A stretch of DNA of 64,000 bases from Devosia salina (GTDB lineage: Bacteria; Pseudomonadota; Alphaproteobacteria; Rhizobiales; Devosiaceae): the NCBI RefSeq assembly GCF_019504385.1, contig NZ_CP080590.1:1282001-1346000 (forward strand). Reading direction: 5' to 3'. This document shows, piece by piece, positions 16,510 to 24,352 of the stretch. The position numbers and the translations under genes are program-made. Position 1 is the first letter of the stretch. Every line of letters starts with the position of its first letter. Under the pieces are notes generated by a model. The model was not told the DNA's origin. It saw nothing but the letters and a program-made list of their open reading frames with translations, and made no database searches.

Positions 16510-17760
16510 ATGCGGCTGACGCGACGTAATTTTATCCGGTCCATGGCACTTGCCGGCGCCTCGGCTGCGGTACCGGCCTGGGCGCAGGATTCTGTGTTCG
16601 ACATGATGCAGCGCAGCCGCATCATCAATGAGGCCGATCCCAACAGCAACACGGCGGCGGCCGCGGCGACCATCGCCACCAATGAGCCGATCCTGTCCTT
16701 CGACACGCTGCACAACCTGCAGCTCGCCATCTCGCAATATGAACCCTTCGTCGCCGCTGGCGGCTGGGAGGAAATCCCGCAGCGGGCGTTCAAGCTCAAT
16801 CTGGGCAAGTCCGATCCGGCGGTGGTGCAGCTCAAGCGTCGTCTCATATCCTCCGGCGACATGCCGCTGGTCGAGTTCGCCAGTGACATGTTCGACGCCG
16901 ATACCGATCGCGCCGTGCGCGTCTTCCAGGCCCGCCACGGGCTGATCGTCAACGGCTGGATCGATGAAGCGACCTGGTACGCCCTGAACGTGCCCGCCGC
17001 CACACGCCTGCAGCAGCTCTACCTCAATTACACCCGCGTCCAGAACATGGCTCCGAACCTGTCCGAGCGCTACGTGGTGGTCAATATTCCCGCCGCGACC
17101 ATCGAAGCGGTGGGCGGCGGCATGGTCGAGCAACGCCACACCGCGGTGGTCGGCCGGGTCGAGCGCGCCACGCCGATCCTGGCCAGCAAGATCCACCAGG
17201 TCAATTTCAACCCCTATTGGCATGTGCCCAAGTCCCTGGTCCGCCAGGACCTGACCAAGTACATGCTGGAAGATCCGCAATATCTGGCCAAGCAGAACAT
17301 CTTCATCTACGACGGCAGCGGCAACACCATCGATCCGGCGACCATTGATTGGGCCAATATCACGGATGCCCAGGTAAACTACATGTATCGCCAGGAGCCG
17401 GGCGCCGAAAACTCCATGGGGCATTGCAAGATCAATTTCTTCAATCCCTACGACGTCTACCTGCACGACACCCCATCCAAGGCGCTGTTTGGCGAAAATG
17501 CGCGCTTCCACTCGTCTGGATGTGTGCGTGTCGATGGTGTCAACGAACTGGTGGCCTGGCTGCTGCGCGACAATGGCGACTGGGACCAGACCCGCGTGGA
17601 CAGCACCTTCGACTCGCTCGAACGCCTCGACGTGAACCTCTCCTCGCAGATGCCGATCCACACGACCTACATCACGGCCTGGGCCAATCGCCAGGGCACG
17701 GTCAGCTTCCGCGACGACGTCTACAAGTTCGACGAAGAGGGCAAGGTCAGCTTCACCTGA
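16510..17760 (+). CDS. ldtP: L,D-transpeptidase with peptidoglycan-binding domain
   Basis: This enzyme makes 3-3 cross-links in peptidoglycan or attaches proteins to it. The 416-residue protein starts with a twin-arginine-like signal (LTRRNFIRSMALAGASAA, cleavage near AWA-QD). A peptidoglycan-binding domain lies around residues 95-160 (GKSDPAVVQLKRRL), followed by a YkuD catalytic domain (about 185-370). The catalytic motif is HSSGCVRVDGVNEL, with the active cysteine intact. It is a periplasmic enzyme of the type controlled by LdtR in related bacteria. A strong terminator follows at 17847. Confidence 0.92.
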   Translation: MRLTRRNFIRSMALAGASAAVPAWAQDSVFDMMQRSRIINEADPNSNTAAAAATIATNEPILSFDTLHNLQLAISQYEPFVAAGGWEEIPQRAFKLNLGKSDPAVVQLKRRLISSGDMPLVEFASDMFDADTDRAVRVFQARHGLIVNGWIDEATWYALNVPAATRLQQLYLNYTRVQNMAPNLSERYVVVNIPAATIEAVGGGMVEQRHTAVVGRVERATPILASKIHQVNFNPYWHVPKSLVRQDLTKYMLEDPQYLAKQNIFIYDGSGNTIDPATIDWANITDAQVNYMYRQEPGAENSMGHCKINFFNPYDVYLHDTPSKALFGENARFHSSGCVRVDGVNELVAWLLRDNGDWDQTRVDSTFDSLERLDVNLSSQMPIHTTYITAWANRQGTVSFRDDVYKFDEEGKVSFT

Positions 17761-17846
17761 AGCCGGAGATAGGCAAGGTCGCCCCGCTGGAGCCCCTCAC
17801 GCCAGCAGGCCGATGAGGGTCATGCTCGGGTGACGTCACGTCTGAT

Positions 17847-17879
17847 ACGGGGTTCCTGCGGGGCAGGGGCCCCGTTTTT
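17847..17879 (+). terminator. Rho-independent terminator after ldtP
   Basis: ACGGGG (17847-17852) pairs with CCCCGT (17870-17875), with an inner CTGC/GCAG pair, and a TTTTT run ends at 17879. It lies about 90 bases past the ldtP stop. Confidence 0.85.
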
Positions 17880-17924
17880 CATTCTGCGCGACTCCGCTAT
17901 GCTGACATTCGGAGGTGCGTCGCA

Positions 17925-18137
17925 ATGAGCAACGGCGAGGTCCTGTTCGAATTTGTACAGATCGGCCAGCAGATGCGGGTTGCCGCCGTTGACGAGGCGA
18001 CCGGCATCGAAGTTGTGGTGATTACCCCGCTCAACGCGACAAAGCTGCAGATGCAGCGGGTCGCGCTAGCCAAGCTCAAGCGCAAGCTGGAACAGGATCG
18101 GCCCGCTCCCGCGCCGACGCGGGGCAAGTTTGCCTGA
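17925..18137 (+). CDS. Small conserved protein, unknown function (possibly DUF6898)
   Basis: The 70-residue product starts MSNGEVLFEFVQIGQQMRV and continues AAVDEATGIEVVVITPLNA, an alternation that suggests a small beta sheet. A basic helix (LAKLKRKLEQD) and a proline-rich tail follow. Similar small proteins are common in alphaproteobacteria and I believe they are grouped as DUF6898, but I cannot verify that name. GGAGGTG lies just upstream of the ATG, which supports translation. It has no evident partner. Confidence 0.65.
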   Translation: MSNGEVLFEFVQIGQQMRVAAVDEATGIEVVVITPLNATKLQMQRVALAKLKRKLEQDRPAPAPTRGKFA

Positions 18138-18186
18138 GGCGGAGCGCTTCCCCCTTTCCCTCAGCACCATTCTGCGCCATAACAGG

Positions 18187-18268
18187 CCCGTTCGCGCGAC
18201 TGGCGAGAAAAGGTGGGGAACCACCGGGGAACGCGAACCATGTCCTGCCGCTCGCCTGGGCACCCATC
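18187..18268 (+). promoter_or_regulatory. ZTP riboswitch (pfl motif) upstream of glyA
   Basis: The leader matches the pfl/ZTP aptamer. P1 is GTTCGCG (18190-18196) with CGCGAAC (18232-18238). The conserved CGACTGGCG strand follows P1. A stem GGTGG/CCACC (18212-18216 and 18221-18225) has the GGAA loop and ends in CCGGGGAACG. The diagnostic 3' element CGCCTGGGCA (18253-18262) can form a pseudoknot with GGCG (18202-18205). This class senses ZMP/ZTP, which build up when 10-formyl-tetrahydrofolate is short, and commonly controls one-carbon genes such as glyA. Confidence 0.88.
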
Positions 18269-18399
18269 CGCAATCAGGGGAGCCCCATGCGCCTGCAATC
18301 CCAGACACCACTCCATTCCGAGCCTTGGAATCGCGGCTTGCGCCGTGATAAAGCCACCGCCACGCCGACACACACGATCCCTTGCGAGGTAACCGTCCG

Positions 18400-19698
18400 A
18401 TGAGCGCTGCCACCTCACTGCCGCTTTTTCCGCACTTCTTCACCAATTCAGTTGCTGAAACCGATCCGGAGCTGGCGCAGGCCATCCAGAACGAGCTGGG
18501 ACGCCAGCAGCACGAAATCGAGTTGATCGCTTCGGAAAACATCGTCTCGCGTGCCGTGCTGGAAGCGCAGGGCTCGGTGCTGACCAACAAATATGCCGAA
18601 GGCTATCCCGGCAAGCGATACTACGGCGGCTGCCAGTATGTGGACGTCGCCGAGACGCTGGCTATCGAGCGCGCCAAGCAGCTGTTTGGCGTCAGCTTCG
18701 CCAATGTGCAGCCCAATTCCGGCTCGCAGGCCAATCAGGGCGTCTATCAGGCGCTGATCCAGCCCGGCGATACCATCCTGGGCATGTCGCTGGACGCTGG
18801 TGGCCACCTGACACATGGTGCCAAGCCCAACCAGTCGGGCAAATGGTTCAATGCCATTCAATATGGCCTGCGCAAGCAGGATGGCCGCGTTGACATGGAC
18901 CAGGTTCGCCAGCTCGCCCGCGAGCACCAGCCCAAGATGATCGTGGCTGGCTTCTCGGCCTATTCGCGCGTCATGGACTGGGCCGAGTTCCGCGCCATTG
19001 CCGACGAGGTTGGTGCAATCCTGTTCGTGGACATGGCCCACGTCGCCGGCCTGGTCGCGGGTGGGGTCTATCCCAGCCCGTTCCCCCACGCCCATGTCGC
19101 CAGCACCACGACCCACAAGACCCTGCGCGGCCCGCGCGGCGGCCTGATCCTCACCAATGACGAGGACATCGCCAAGAAGATCAACTCCGCGATCTTCCCT
19201 GGCATCCAGGGTGGCCCGCTGATGCATGTCATCGCCGCCAAGGCAGTGGCCTTCAAGGAAGCGCTCTCGCCGGAGTTCAAATCCTATGCCCGTCAGGTCG
19301 TGGCCAATGCCAAGGTCCTGGCGGAAACGCTCGTCAAGGGCGGCGTGGACATCGTCTCGGGCGGCACAGACAATCACCTCATGCTGGTCGATCTCCGGCC
19401 CAAGGGTCTGACCGGCAAGGCAACTGAGAAGGCGCTCGAACGCGCGCACATCACCTGCAACAAGAATGCGGTGCCCTTCGATCCGGAAAAGCCCGCCATC
19501 ACCTCCGGTGTGCGCCTGGGTACTCCGGCCGCCACGTCGCGCGGCTTTGCCGAGGCCGAGTTCCAGACAGTGGGCGAGCTGATCATCGAGGTTCTCGACG
19601 GCCTCAAGGCCAATGGCGACGATAACAATGGCGCCATCGAAGCTCAGGTGCGCGAGAAGGTTAAAACGCTCACCGATCGTTTCCCCATCTACAACTGA
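18400..19698 (+). CDS. glyA: Serine hydroxymethyltransferase
   Basis: GlyA converts serine and tetrahydrofolate to glycine and 5,10-methylene-tetrahydrofolate. The 432-residue PLP enzyme has the cofactor lysine in VASTTTHKTLRGPRGG and the N-terminal signature IELIASENIVS. The start is ATG 18400 (MSAATSLPLF), with GCGAGG upstream; a codon at 18382 would add six residues. A ZTP riboswitch precedes it, so expression should rise when formyl-folate is short. The gene starts the glyA-nrdR-ribH-nusB block. Confidence 0.96.
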   Translation: MSAATSLPLFPHFFTNSVAETDPELAQAIQNELGRQQHEIELIASENIVSRAVLEAQGSVLTNKYAEGYPGKRYYGGCQYVDVAETLAIERAKQLFGVSFANVQPNSGSQANQGVYQALIQPGDTILGMSLDAGGHLTHGAKPNQSGKWFNAIQYGLRKQDGRVDMDQVRQLAREHQPKMIVAGFSAYSRVMDWAEFRAIADEVGAILFVDMAHVAGLVAGGVYPSPFPHAHVASTTTHKTLRGPRGGLILTNDEDIAKKINSAIFPGIQGGPLMHVIAAKAVAFKEALSPEFKSYARQVVANAKVLAETLVKGGVDIVSGGTDNHLMLVDLRPKGLTGKATEKALERAHITCNKNAVPFDPEKPAITSGVRLGTPAATSRGFAEAEFQTVGELIIEVLDGLKANGDDNNGAIEAQVREKVKTLTDRFPIYN

Positions 19699-19716
19699 CC
19701 AACCAGAAGGCCCGCC

Positions 19717-20196
19717 ATGCGCTGCCCCTATTGTGGCAATGACGATACCCAGGTGAAGGATAGCCGCCCGACCGAGGATTCGGGCGCCATCCGCCGCCGT
19801 CGCGTCTGCAATGCCTGTGGCGGGCGTTTCACCACTTTCGAGCGCGTCCAGCTGCGCGATCTCACAGTGGTCAAGAAGACTGGCCGTAAAGTGCCGTTCG
19901 ACCGCGAGAAGCTGGCTCGTTCGGTCAATACCGCATTGCGCAAGCGCTCGGTCGAGCCCGAGCGCGTTGAACGCATGATCTCCGGCATCGTGCGCCAGCT
20001 CGAGAGCCTCGGCGAAGTCGAAGTGACCTCCGACCAGATCGGCGAATATGTCATGGAGGGCCTGAAGGGTCTTGATGACGTGGCCTTTGTCCGATTTGCC
20101 AGTGTTTACAAGAACTTCTCTGCGGCCGATGACTTCCGCTCGTTCCTTGCGGAATTGGCGGAGCACAAGACGGTGCTGCGAGACGATCAGGATTGA
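19717..20196 (+). CDS. nrdR: Transcriptional repressor NrdR
   Basis: NrdR senses ATP/dATP and represses ribonucleotide reductase genes. The 159-residue protein has an N-terminal zinc ribbon (MRCPYCGND and VCNACGGRF) and an ATP-cone domain (about 49-139, VVKKTGRKVPFDREKL). Length is standard. It follows glyA by 18 bases. In many alphaproteobacteria ribD and ribE come next, but here ribH follows directly. Confidence 0.96.
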   Translation: MRCPYCGNDDTQVKDSRPTEDSGAIRRRRVCNACGGRFTTFERVQLRDLTVVKKTGRKVPFDREKLARSVNTALRKRSVEPERVERMISGIVRQLESLGEVEVTSDQIGEYVMEGLKGLDDVAFVRFASVYKNFSAADDFRSFLAELAEHKTVLRDDQD

Positions 20197-20321
20197 CCGC
20201 CTGCGCCGCGCACTGTGAAGCTTTCGTTCACACCGGTTTCAGGCTGCGCTGCCGGGCAAGGCCATGTTGCGCTATGATCTGCGCGCGTCGAATTATCGGC
20301 GCGAACGGAGGGAGGTAGCTC

Positions 20322-20795
20322 ATGGACTCCTATGGTGTGCGGTTCCCATTGCCCGAAAATGCGGGCAGGGGGTTGAGTTTCCTGATCGTGGAGGGGCGGG
20401 CCTATCCCGATATCGCCGACGAGATGAAGCGCGGCGCCATCGCGGCACTGGAGAAGGCCGGGGCGAGCCACGAGGTGATCGCGGTGCCCAGCGCCATGGA
20501 AGTGCCCGTGGCCATGGCAATGGCGATTGAAACCGGACGCTTCGACGGCTATGTCGCCCTGGGCTGCGTCATCCGCGGGCAGACCAACCACTATGTGTCG
20601 GTTGCCAATGAAAGCATTCGCGCGCTTGCCGAACTGGCGGTCGTTGACGCATTGCCTCTTGGCATCGGCATCCTGACGGTAGAAAACGAAGCTCAGGCCT
20701 GGATACGGGCCCATGTAAATGACCAGGACAGGGGCGGGGATGCGGCGCGTGCCGCGCTCGCCCTGTCCGACGTGAAAGCGAAACTGAATAACTAG
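20322..20795 (+). CDS. ribH: 6,7-dimethyl-8-ribityllumazine synthase
   Basis: RibH joins the ribityl-aminouracil intermediate to dihydroxybutanone phosphate in riboflavin synthesis. The 157-residue protein has the family segments VPSAMEVPVAMAMAIE and ALGCVIRGQTNHYVS, where the His is the proposed catalytic residue. Upstream GGAGGGAGGT is a strong ribosome-binding site. It sits between nrdR and nusB with neither ribD nor ribE beside it. A FMN-riboswitch-linked riboflavin transporter lies at 35940-36911. Confidence 0.93.
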   Translation: MDSYGVRFPLPENAGRGLSFLIVEGRAYPDIADEMKRGAIAALEKAGASHEVIAVPSAMEVPVAMAMAIETGRFDGYVALGCVIRGQTNHYVSVANESIRALAELAVVDALPLGIGILTVENEAQAWIRAHVNDQDRGGDAARAALALSDVKAKLNN

Positions 20796-21281
20796 ATGAC
20801 CGACCATCCCAAACGTGATCCCGGCGCCGCGCGCCCCGCCAACCAGCGCGGCGCTGCCCGTCTTGCTGCCGTGCAGGCCCTCTACCAGATGGATATTGGC
20901 CGGGCGACGCTGGAAGACACGCTGGCCCAGTTCGGTGCCTTTCACCTTGGGCGCGAAGTCGAGGGTGAGCAATATCTCCCCGCCGACGCTGATTTCTTCC
21001 GGCAGATCGTGACCGGGGTCACCCGTCACCAGCTCGAGGTCGATCCCTCGGTCGACAAGGCGCTGGCCGAGGGCTGGCCGATCGAACGCGTCGATGCCAC
21101 TCTGCGGGCCATTCTGCGCGCGGCCGCTTTCGAACTGCTTCGTCGCAAGGACATTCCGGCCCGCGTCGTGATCTCCGAATATGTCGATGTGGCGCGCGCC
21201 TTCTACGAGGACGATGCCACCGGCCTGGTCAATGCCGCGCTGGACTCCATTGCCCGTTCGGCGGGAGCCGACCTGGCCTGA
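20796..21281 (+). CDS. nusB: Transcription antitermination factor NusB
   Basis: NusB binds boxA RNA with S10 and supports rRNA antitermination. The 161-residue all-helical protein contains RGAARLAAVQALYQMDIG at the start and the C-terminal LVNAALDSIARS. The ATG comes directly after the ribH stop codon, so the two are translationally linked. Position after ribH is standard. Confidence 0.94.
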   Translation: MTDHPKRDPGAARPANQRGAARLAAVQALYQMDIGRATLEDTLAQFGAFHLGREVEGEQYLPADADFFRQIVTGVTRHQLEVDPSVDKALAEGWPIERVDATLRAILRAAAFELLRRKDIPARVVISEYVDVARAFYEDDATGLVNAALDSIARSAGADLA

Positions 21282-21345
21282 TCCAACATCATTGACGGCG
21301 TGCGCGGCGAGGCGCACCTTCCCGGCTCCTCCAAGGGAGTCGGAA

Positions 21346-22536
21346 ATGCCCGACAGCCGCAGCCAGTCCATCCGCAATATCGGTTTGCTCTCCGCAACGC
21401 AGGCGCTTGCTGGGTCGAATTCCTCCATCATCATGTCCGTGGCGGCCTTGGCCGCCGTGAACTTCGCGCCCGACCCGTCGGCCGCGACCCTGCCGGTCAC
21501 CGCCATGATCGTGGGCCTTGCGCTGACGACCTCCACCGCCACCATGCTCATCTACCGCCTGGGGAGGACACGGGGCCTGATGCTGGGCGCGGCGATCGGT
21601 ATCCCGGCCTCGGTCCTGGCCAGTCTCGCGGTCATACTCGGCCAGTTCTACCTGTTTGCGGCCGGCCTGTTCCTTGTCGGTGTCTCCGGCGCATTCATGC
21701 AGCAGGTCCGCTTCGCCGCGGCCGACAGCGTGGCGCCGCAATTCAAGAGTCAGGCCATTTCCTGGGTCCTGTTTGGCGGCGTTGCGGCCGGCTTTTTCGG
21801 GCCTCAACTGAGCGCCATAACCCGCACCTGGGTCCCCGGCGCCGAATATGCGGCGAGTTTCATGGTCATCGCCGTGATCTCGTCACTGTCGGTGCTGATT
21901 CTCTCGGCCACGCGTCTGGCGCCGGTCGTTCAAGCCTCCGGCACGGCGGATGCTGGTCGCCCCCTGTCGGTCCTGCTGCGCCTGCCCGAGGTACTGCTCC
22001 CGATGATGGGAGCCGCGCTGGCCTATGCCCTGATGACCCTGATCATGGTCGCGGCGCCGCTGGCCATGGTGCATCTGTGCGGCCACTCGCCGACCGAGGC
22101 TGCCGGCGCCATTCAGTGGCACGTCGTTGCGATGTTCGCGCCCAGCTTCGTCACCGGTGCCATCATCAAGCGGATCGGCGCGCATCTGGTGACCGCGATC
22201 GGGCTGCTGTTGATCATGACCTGCGCCATGATCGCGCTCAACGGCACCAGCGTGGCACATTTCACCGTGACCCTGGTGCTGCTGGGGGTGGGCTGGAACT
22301 TCGGTTTCATTGGCGGCACCGCGATGCTCGCCAGCAGCTATCGTCCGCAGGAGGCCGGACGCGTTCAGGCCGTTAATGAGCAGGTGGTCTTTGGTGCCAG
22401 CGCACTGGCCTCATTGGGCTCGGGGCTGCTTCTGCAGCTGGTGGGCTGGGAGGCGATCAACCTTCTGGCCATTCCCGTGGCGGGCGTGGCAATCCTGCTT
22501 CTGGGGCTGGGCGCCTGGCGGCAGGCCCGCGCCTGA
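21346..22536 (+). CDS. MFS transporter
   Basis: This 396-residue inner-membrane protein has about twelve hydrophobic segments. The loop between helices 2 and 3 reads IYRLGRTRGLMLGA, a variant of the MFS signature. The N-terminus (SIRNIGLLSATQALAGSNSSI) and the region around GFIGGTAMLASSYRPQEAGRVQA resemble YfmO/YnfM-like drug or metabolite exporters. The substrate is unknown. I start at ATG 21346 because AAGGGAG precedes it; upstream in-frame sequence is inside nusB. It shares a bidirectional terminator with bamE. Confidence 0.87.
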   Translation: MPDSRSQSIRNIGLLSATQALAGSNSSIIMSVAALAAVNFAPDPSAATLPVTAMIVGLALTTSTATMLIYRLGRTRGLMLGAAIGIPASVLASLAVILGQFYLFAAGLFLVGVSGAFMQQVRFAAADSVAPQFKSQAISWVLFGGVAAGFFGPQLSAITRTWVPGAEYAASFMVIAVISSLSVLILSATRLAPVVQASGTADAGRPLSVLLRLPEVLLPMMGAALAYALMTLIMVAAPLAMVHLCGHSPTEAAGAIQWHVVAMFAPSFVTGAIIKRIGAHLVTAIGLLLIMTCAMIALNGTSVAHFTVTLVLLGVGWNFGFIGGTAMLASSYRPQEAGRVQAVNEQVVFGASALASLGSGLLLQLVGWEAINLLAIPVAGVAILLLGLGAWRQARA

Positions 22537-22542
22537 AACAGA

Positions 22543-22566
22543 AAAGCCCCGGCGGACCGGGGCTTT
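22543..22566. terminator. Bidirectional terminator between the MFS gene and bamE
   Basis: AAAGCCCCGG (22543-22552) and CCGGGGCTTT (22557-22566) form a perfect 10-bp stem with a four-base loop. The A/T ends supply a U-run on either strand. It lies between convergent stops and would serve both. Confidence 0.85.
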
Positions 22567-22589
22567 GAGTGTTCGCTTCGGTTTCTGCC

Positions 22590-23027
22590 TCAGAACGAGG
22601 ACAGGATCGCGTCGATAAACGTTGCGTCCTCGCCGAAGGACGGGGTGCGGCGCGTCTCGATGTTGATCGCCTTGCCATCCTGCAGCGCATAGACCGCACG
22701 CTCGATCACCTTCTTGTTGCGGTCGAAATAGATCGCCAGCACCGTACGGCTTTCCACCATGGTCACCCCAAAGGCAGTCTGGTTGACCTTGGTCTCGACA
22801 TAATACCACGCCGTGCGGTCGCCGAAGGTATTGGTGGACTGCGGCGAGCCCAGTACCAGCGTCACCAATTGCTGGCTCTGGCCGGGCCGGATCTGCTGCA
22901 GTGCCGAGTCGGGAATTTCATAGCCTTGCGTGCGCTTGGAAATCAGCGACGTGCTGCTGGTGCAGCCGGCGAGCGCGACGGCCAGGACGGCTGCGGCAAC
23001 GGAGGCTTTTGCAATACGCAGGGGCAT
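22590..23027 (-). CDS. bamE: Outer membrane assembly lipoprotein BamE (SmpA/OmlA)
   Basis: BamE is the small lipoprotein of the BAM complex that inserts beta-barrel proteins. The 145-residue protein has a lipoprotein signal ending in the lipobox LAGC with Cys22. The SmpA/OmlA domain follows: ALQQIRPGQSQQLVTLVLGSP, then TAWYYVETKVNQTAFG and LAIYFDRNKKV. Length and layout are typical. It is divergent from the bc1 chaperone gene, and a probable promoter for that gene begins five bases from the bamE start. Confidence 0.9.
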   Translation of the reverse strand: MPLRIAKASVAAAVLAVALAGCTSSTSLISKRTQGYEIPDSALQQIRPGQSQQLVTLVLGSPQSTNTFGDRTAWYYVETKVNQTAFGVTMVESRTVLAIYFDRNKKVIERAVYALQDGKAINIETRRTPSFGEDATFIDAILSSF

Positions 23028-23031
23028 GAAT

Positions 23032-23060
23032 TTGACTTTCCCGATGGCTCTCGACTATAG
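23032..23060 (+). promoter_or_regulatory. Candidate sigma-70 promoter for the bc1 chaperone gene
   Basis: TTGACT (23032-23037) and CTATAG (23055-23060) are 17 bases apart, a good housekeeping promoter match. It lies between divergent bamE and the chaperone gene and would give a leader of about 125 bases. Confidence 0.5.
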
Positions 23061-23193
23061 GCGTGACACTTGGGCGCGTGCCCTTAGGCTGCCGGACTGT
23101 GTAGCTGTCAACTTGGCGGTCTGGCAAGCTGGCAATGGGCCGGCACCCGCTACTGTCCCGTGTTTGACCGATACCGACGACGAGCGCAATCCC

Positions 23194-23721
23194 ATGATCC
23201 TGTCACTGTTTCGCAAGAAGACTGCCTCGGACGCGGTTTACGCCGTCTATAATTCCATTGTGGCGCAATCCCGGCAGCCAGTTCTCTATACCCAGTACGG
23301 GGTCCCCGACACGGTGACCGGGCGCTTTGACATGATCAGCCTGCACATGGCGCTGCTGTTCCGCCGACTCCGCCACGGCCCGGAAAGCGCCAAGGCGTTC
23401 AGCCAATCCGTCTTCGATCTCTTCTTCAAGGATATGGACCGTTCGCTGCGCGAGATGGGCGTCACCGATCTGGGCGTGCCCAAGAAGATCCAGAAGATGG
23501 GCAACATCTTTTTCGGCCTGCTCGCTGCACTGAACGAAGCCTTGGACCGCGATGATGTCGAGGCTCTGGCCGGCGTCCTCGCCCGCAACATCTTCGAAGG
23601 CGAAGACACCACTCGATTGCTGGCTCTGGCCGACTATGTCCGCTCTCGCGACGCCGAGTTGGCGACCCAGTCGGTCGAATCGATCACCGCTGGCCAGATC
23701 CGCTTCGAGGTGGCGGCATGA
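23194..23721 (+). CDS. Ubiquinol-cytochrome c chaperone (Cbp3-like)
   Basis: This 175-residue protein matches the Cbp3/UQCC1 family, which helps cytochrome b maturation in the bc1 complex. Typical features are VLYTQYGVPDTVTGRFDMISLHMALLFRRL near residues 30-60, shown here in part, and DLFFKDMDRSLREMGVTD. The ATG at 23194 is chosen because homologues begin close to the FRKK segment; the frame is open upstream through the bamE region without coding character. It overlaps the DUF177 gene by four bases. Confidence 0.87.
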   Translation: MILSLFRKKTASDAVYAVYNSIVAQSRQPVLYTQYGVPDTVTGRFDMISLHMALLFRRLRHGPESAKAFSQSVFDLFFKDMDRSLREMGVTDLGVPKKIQKMGNIFFGLLAALNEALDRDDVEALAGVLARNIFEGEDTTRLLALADYVRSRDAELATQSVESITAGQIRFEVAA

Positions 23722-24269
23722 GCCAGCGCAAGGAGCCTATCTTCGACGCCGTGGTGCGGATCGACAAATTGCCGGCCGCCGGCCGCTCCGTGTCGGTGGA
23801 GGCCGACGAGGCCACGCGCGAGGCCATCGCGAAGGTGATGAAAATCCTCTCCGTCGAGCGCTTTTCAGCGCATCTGACCGTCGTGCCGCTACGGGGAGGC
23901 CTGCGCGCCCAGGGCCATCTCGATGCCGCAGTGACCCAGTCCTCTGTCGTCAGCTTCGAACCGGTCGCCGAAACCATTTCCGAAGACATCGATCGCGTGT
24001 TCCTGCCCGCCCCGCGGGACAGTCAGCAGCCCACGCCCGGCTCCGAAGTCTTCGTCGACCTTGAAAGCGACGATTTTCCCGATCATATCGACGGCCCCGA
24101 AGTCGATCTGAGTGCGCTGCTGCTCGAAACGCTGGCACTGGCGCTGGATTCCTATCCGCGTCTCGAGGGCGAAAGCCTTGATAATATTGGGGTTTCGCTC
24201 GACGAAGCAGAGCCGGGGCCCTTCGCCAAGCTGGCCCGTCTCAAGGACGGAAACGGGGACAAGAGCTGA
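23718..24269 (+). CDS. YceD/DUF177 family protein
   Basis: The 183-residue acidic protein is a YceD/DUF177 member, a family found next to rpmF and plsX and linked to 23S rRNA accumulation. The central segment LTVVPLRGGLRAQGHLDAAVTQSSVVS corresponds to the core beta region (given in shortened form, about 55-80), with the usual EVDLSALLLETLALALD near residue 125. The usual paired cysteines of other family members are absent in this version. It overlaps the upstream chaperone gene (ATGA) and is followed by plsX. Confidence 0.85.
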   Translation: MSQRKEPIFDAVVRIDKLPAAGRSVSVEADEATREAIAKVMKILSVERFSAHLTVVPLRGGLRAQGHLDAAVTQSSVVSFEPVAETISEDIDRVFLPAPRDSQQPTPGSEVFVDLESDDFPDHIDGPEVDLSALLLETLALALDSYPRLEGESLDNIGVSLDEAEPGPFAKLARLKDGNGDKS

Positions 24270-24352
24270 GCGCCGGTCCTCCGGGGCTTGCGCCGACCCG
24301 ATGATGGGATATGTTTGCTTGCCTGCGCCTGCGGGCCGAAAAACGGGCTGAA

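Noticed and set aside
18448..20166. Minus-strand open frame opposite glyA and nrdR
   Set aside because: It crosses two confirmed genes on the other strand and shows no coding features.
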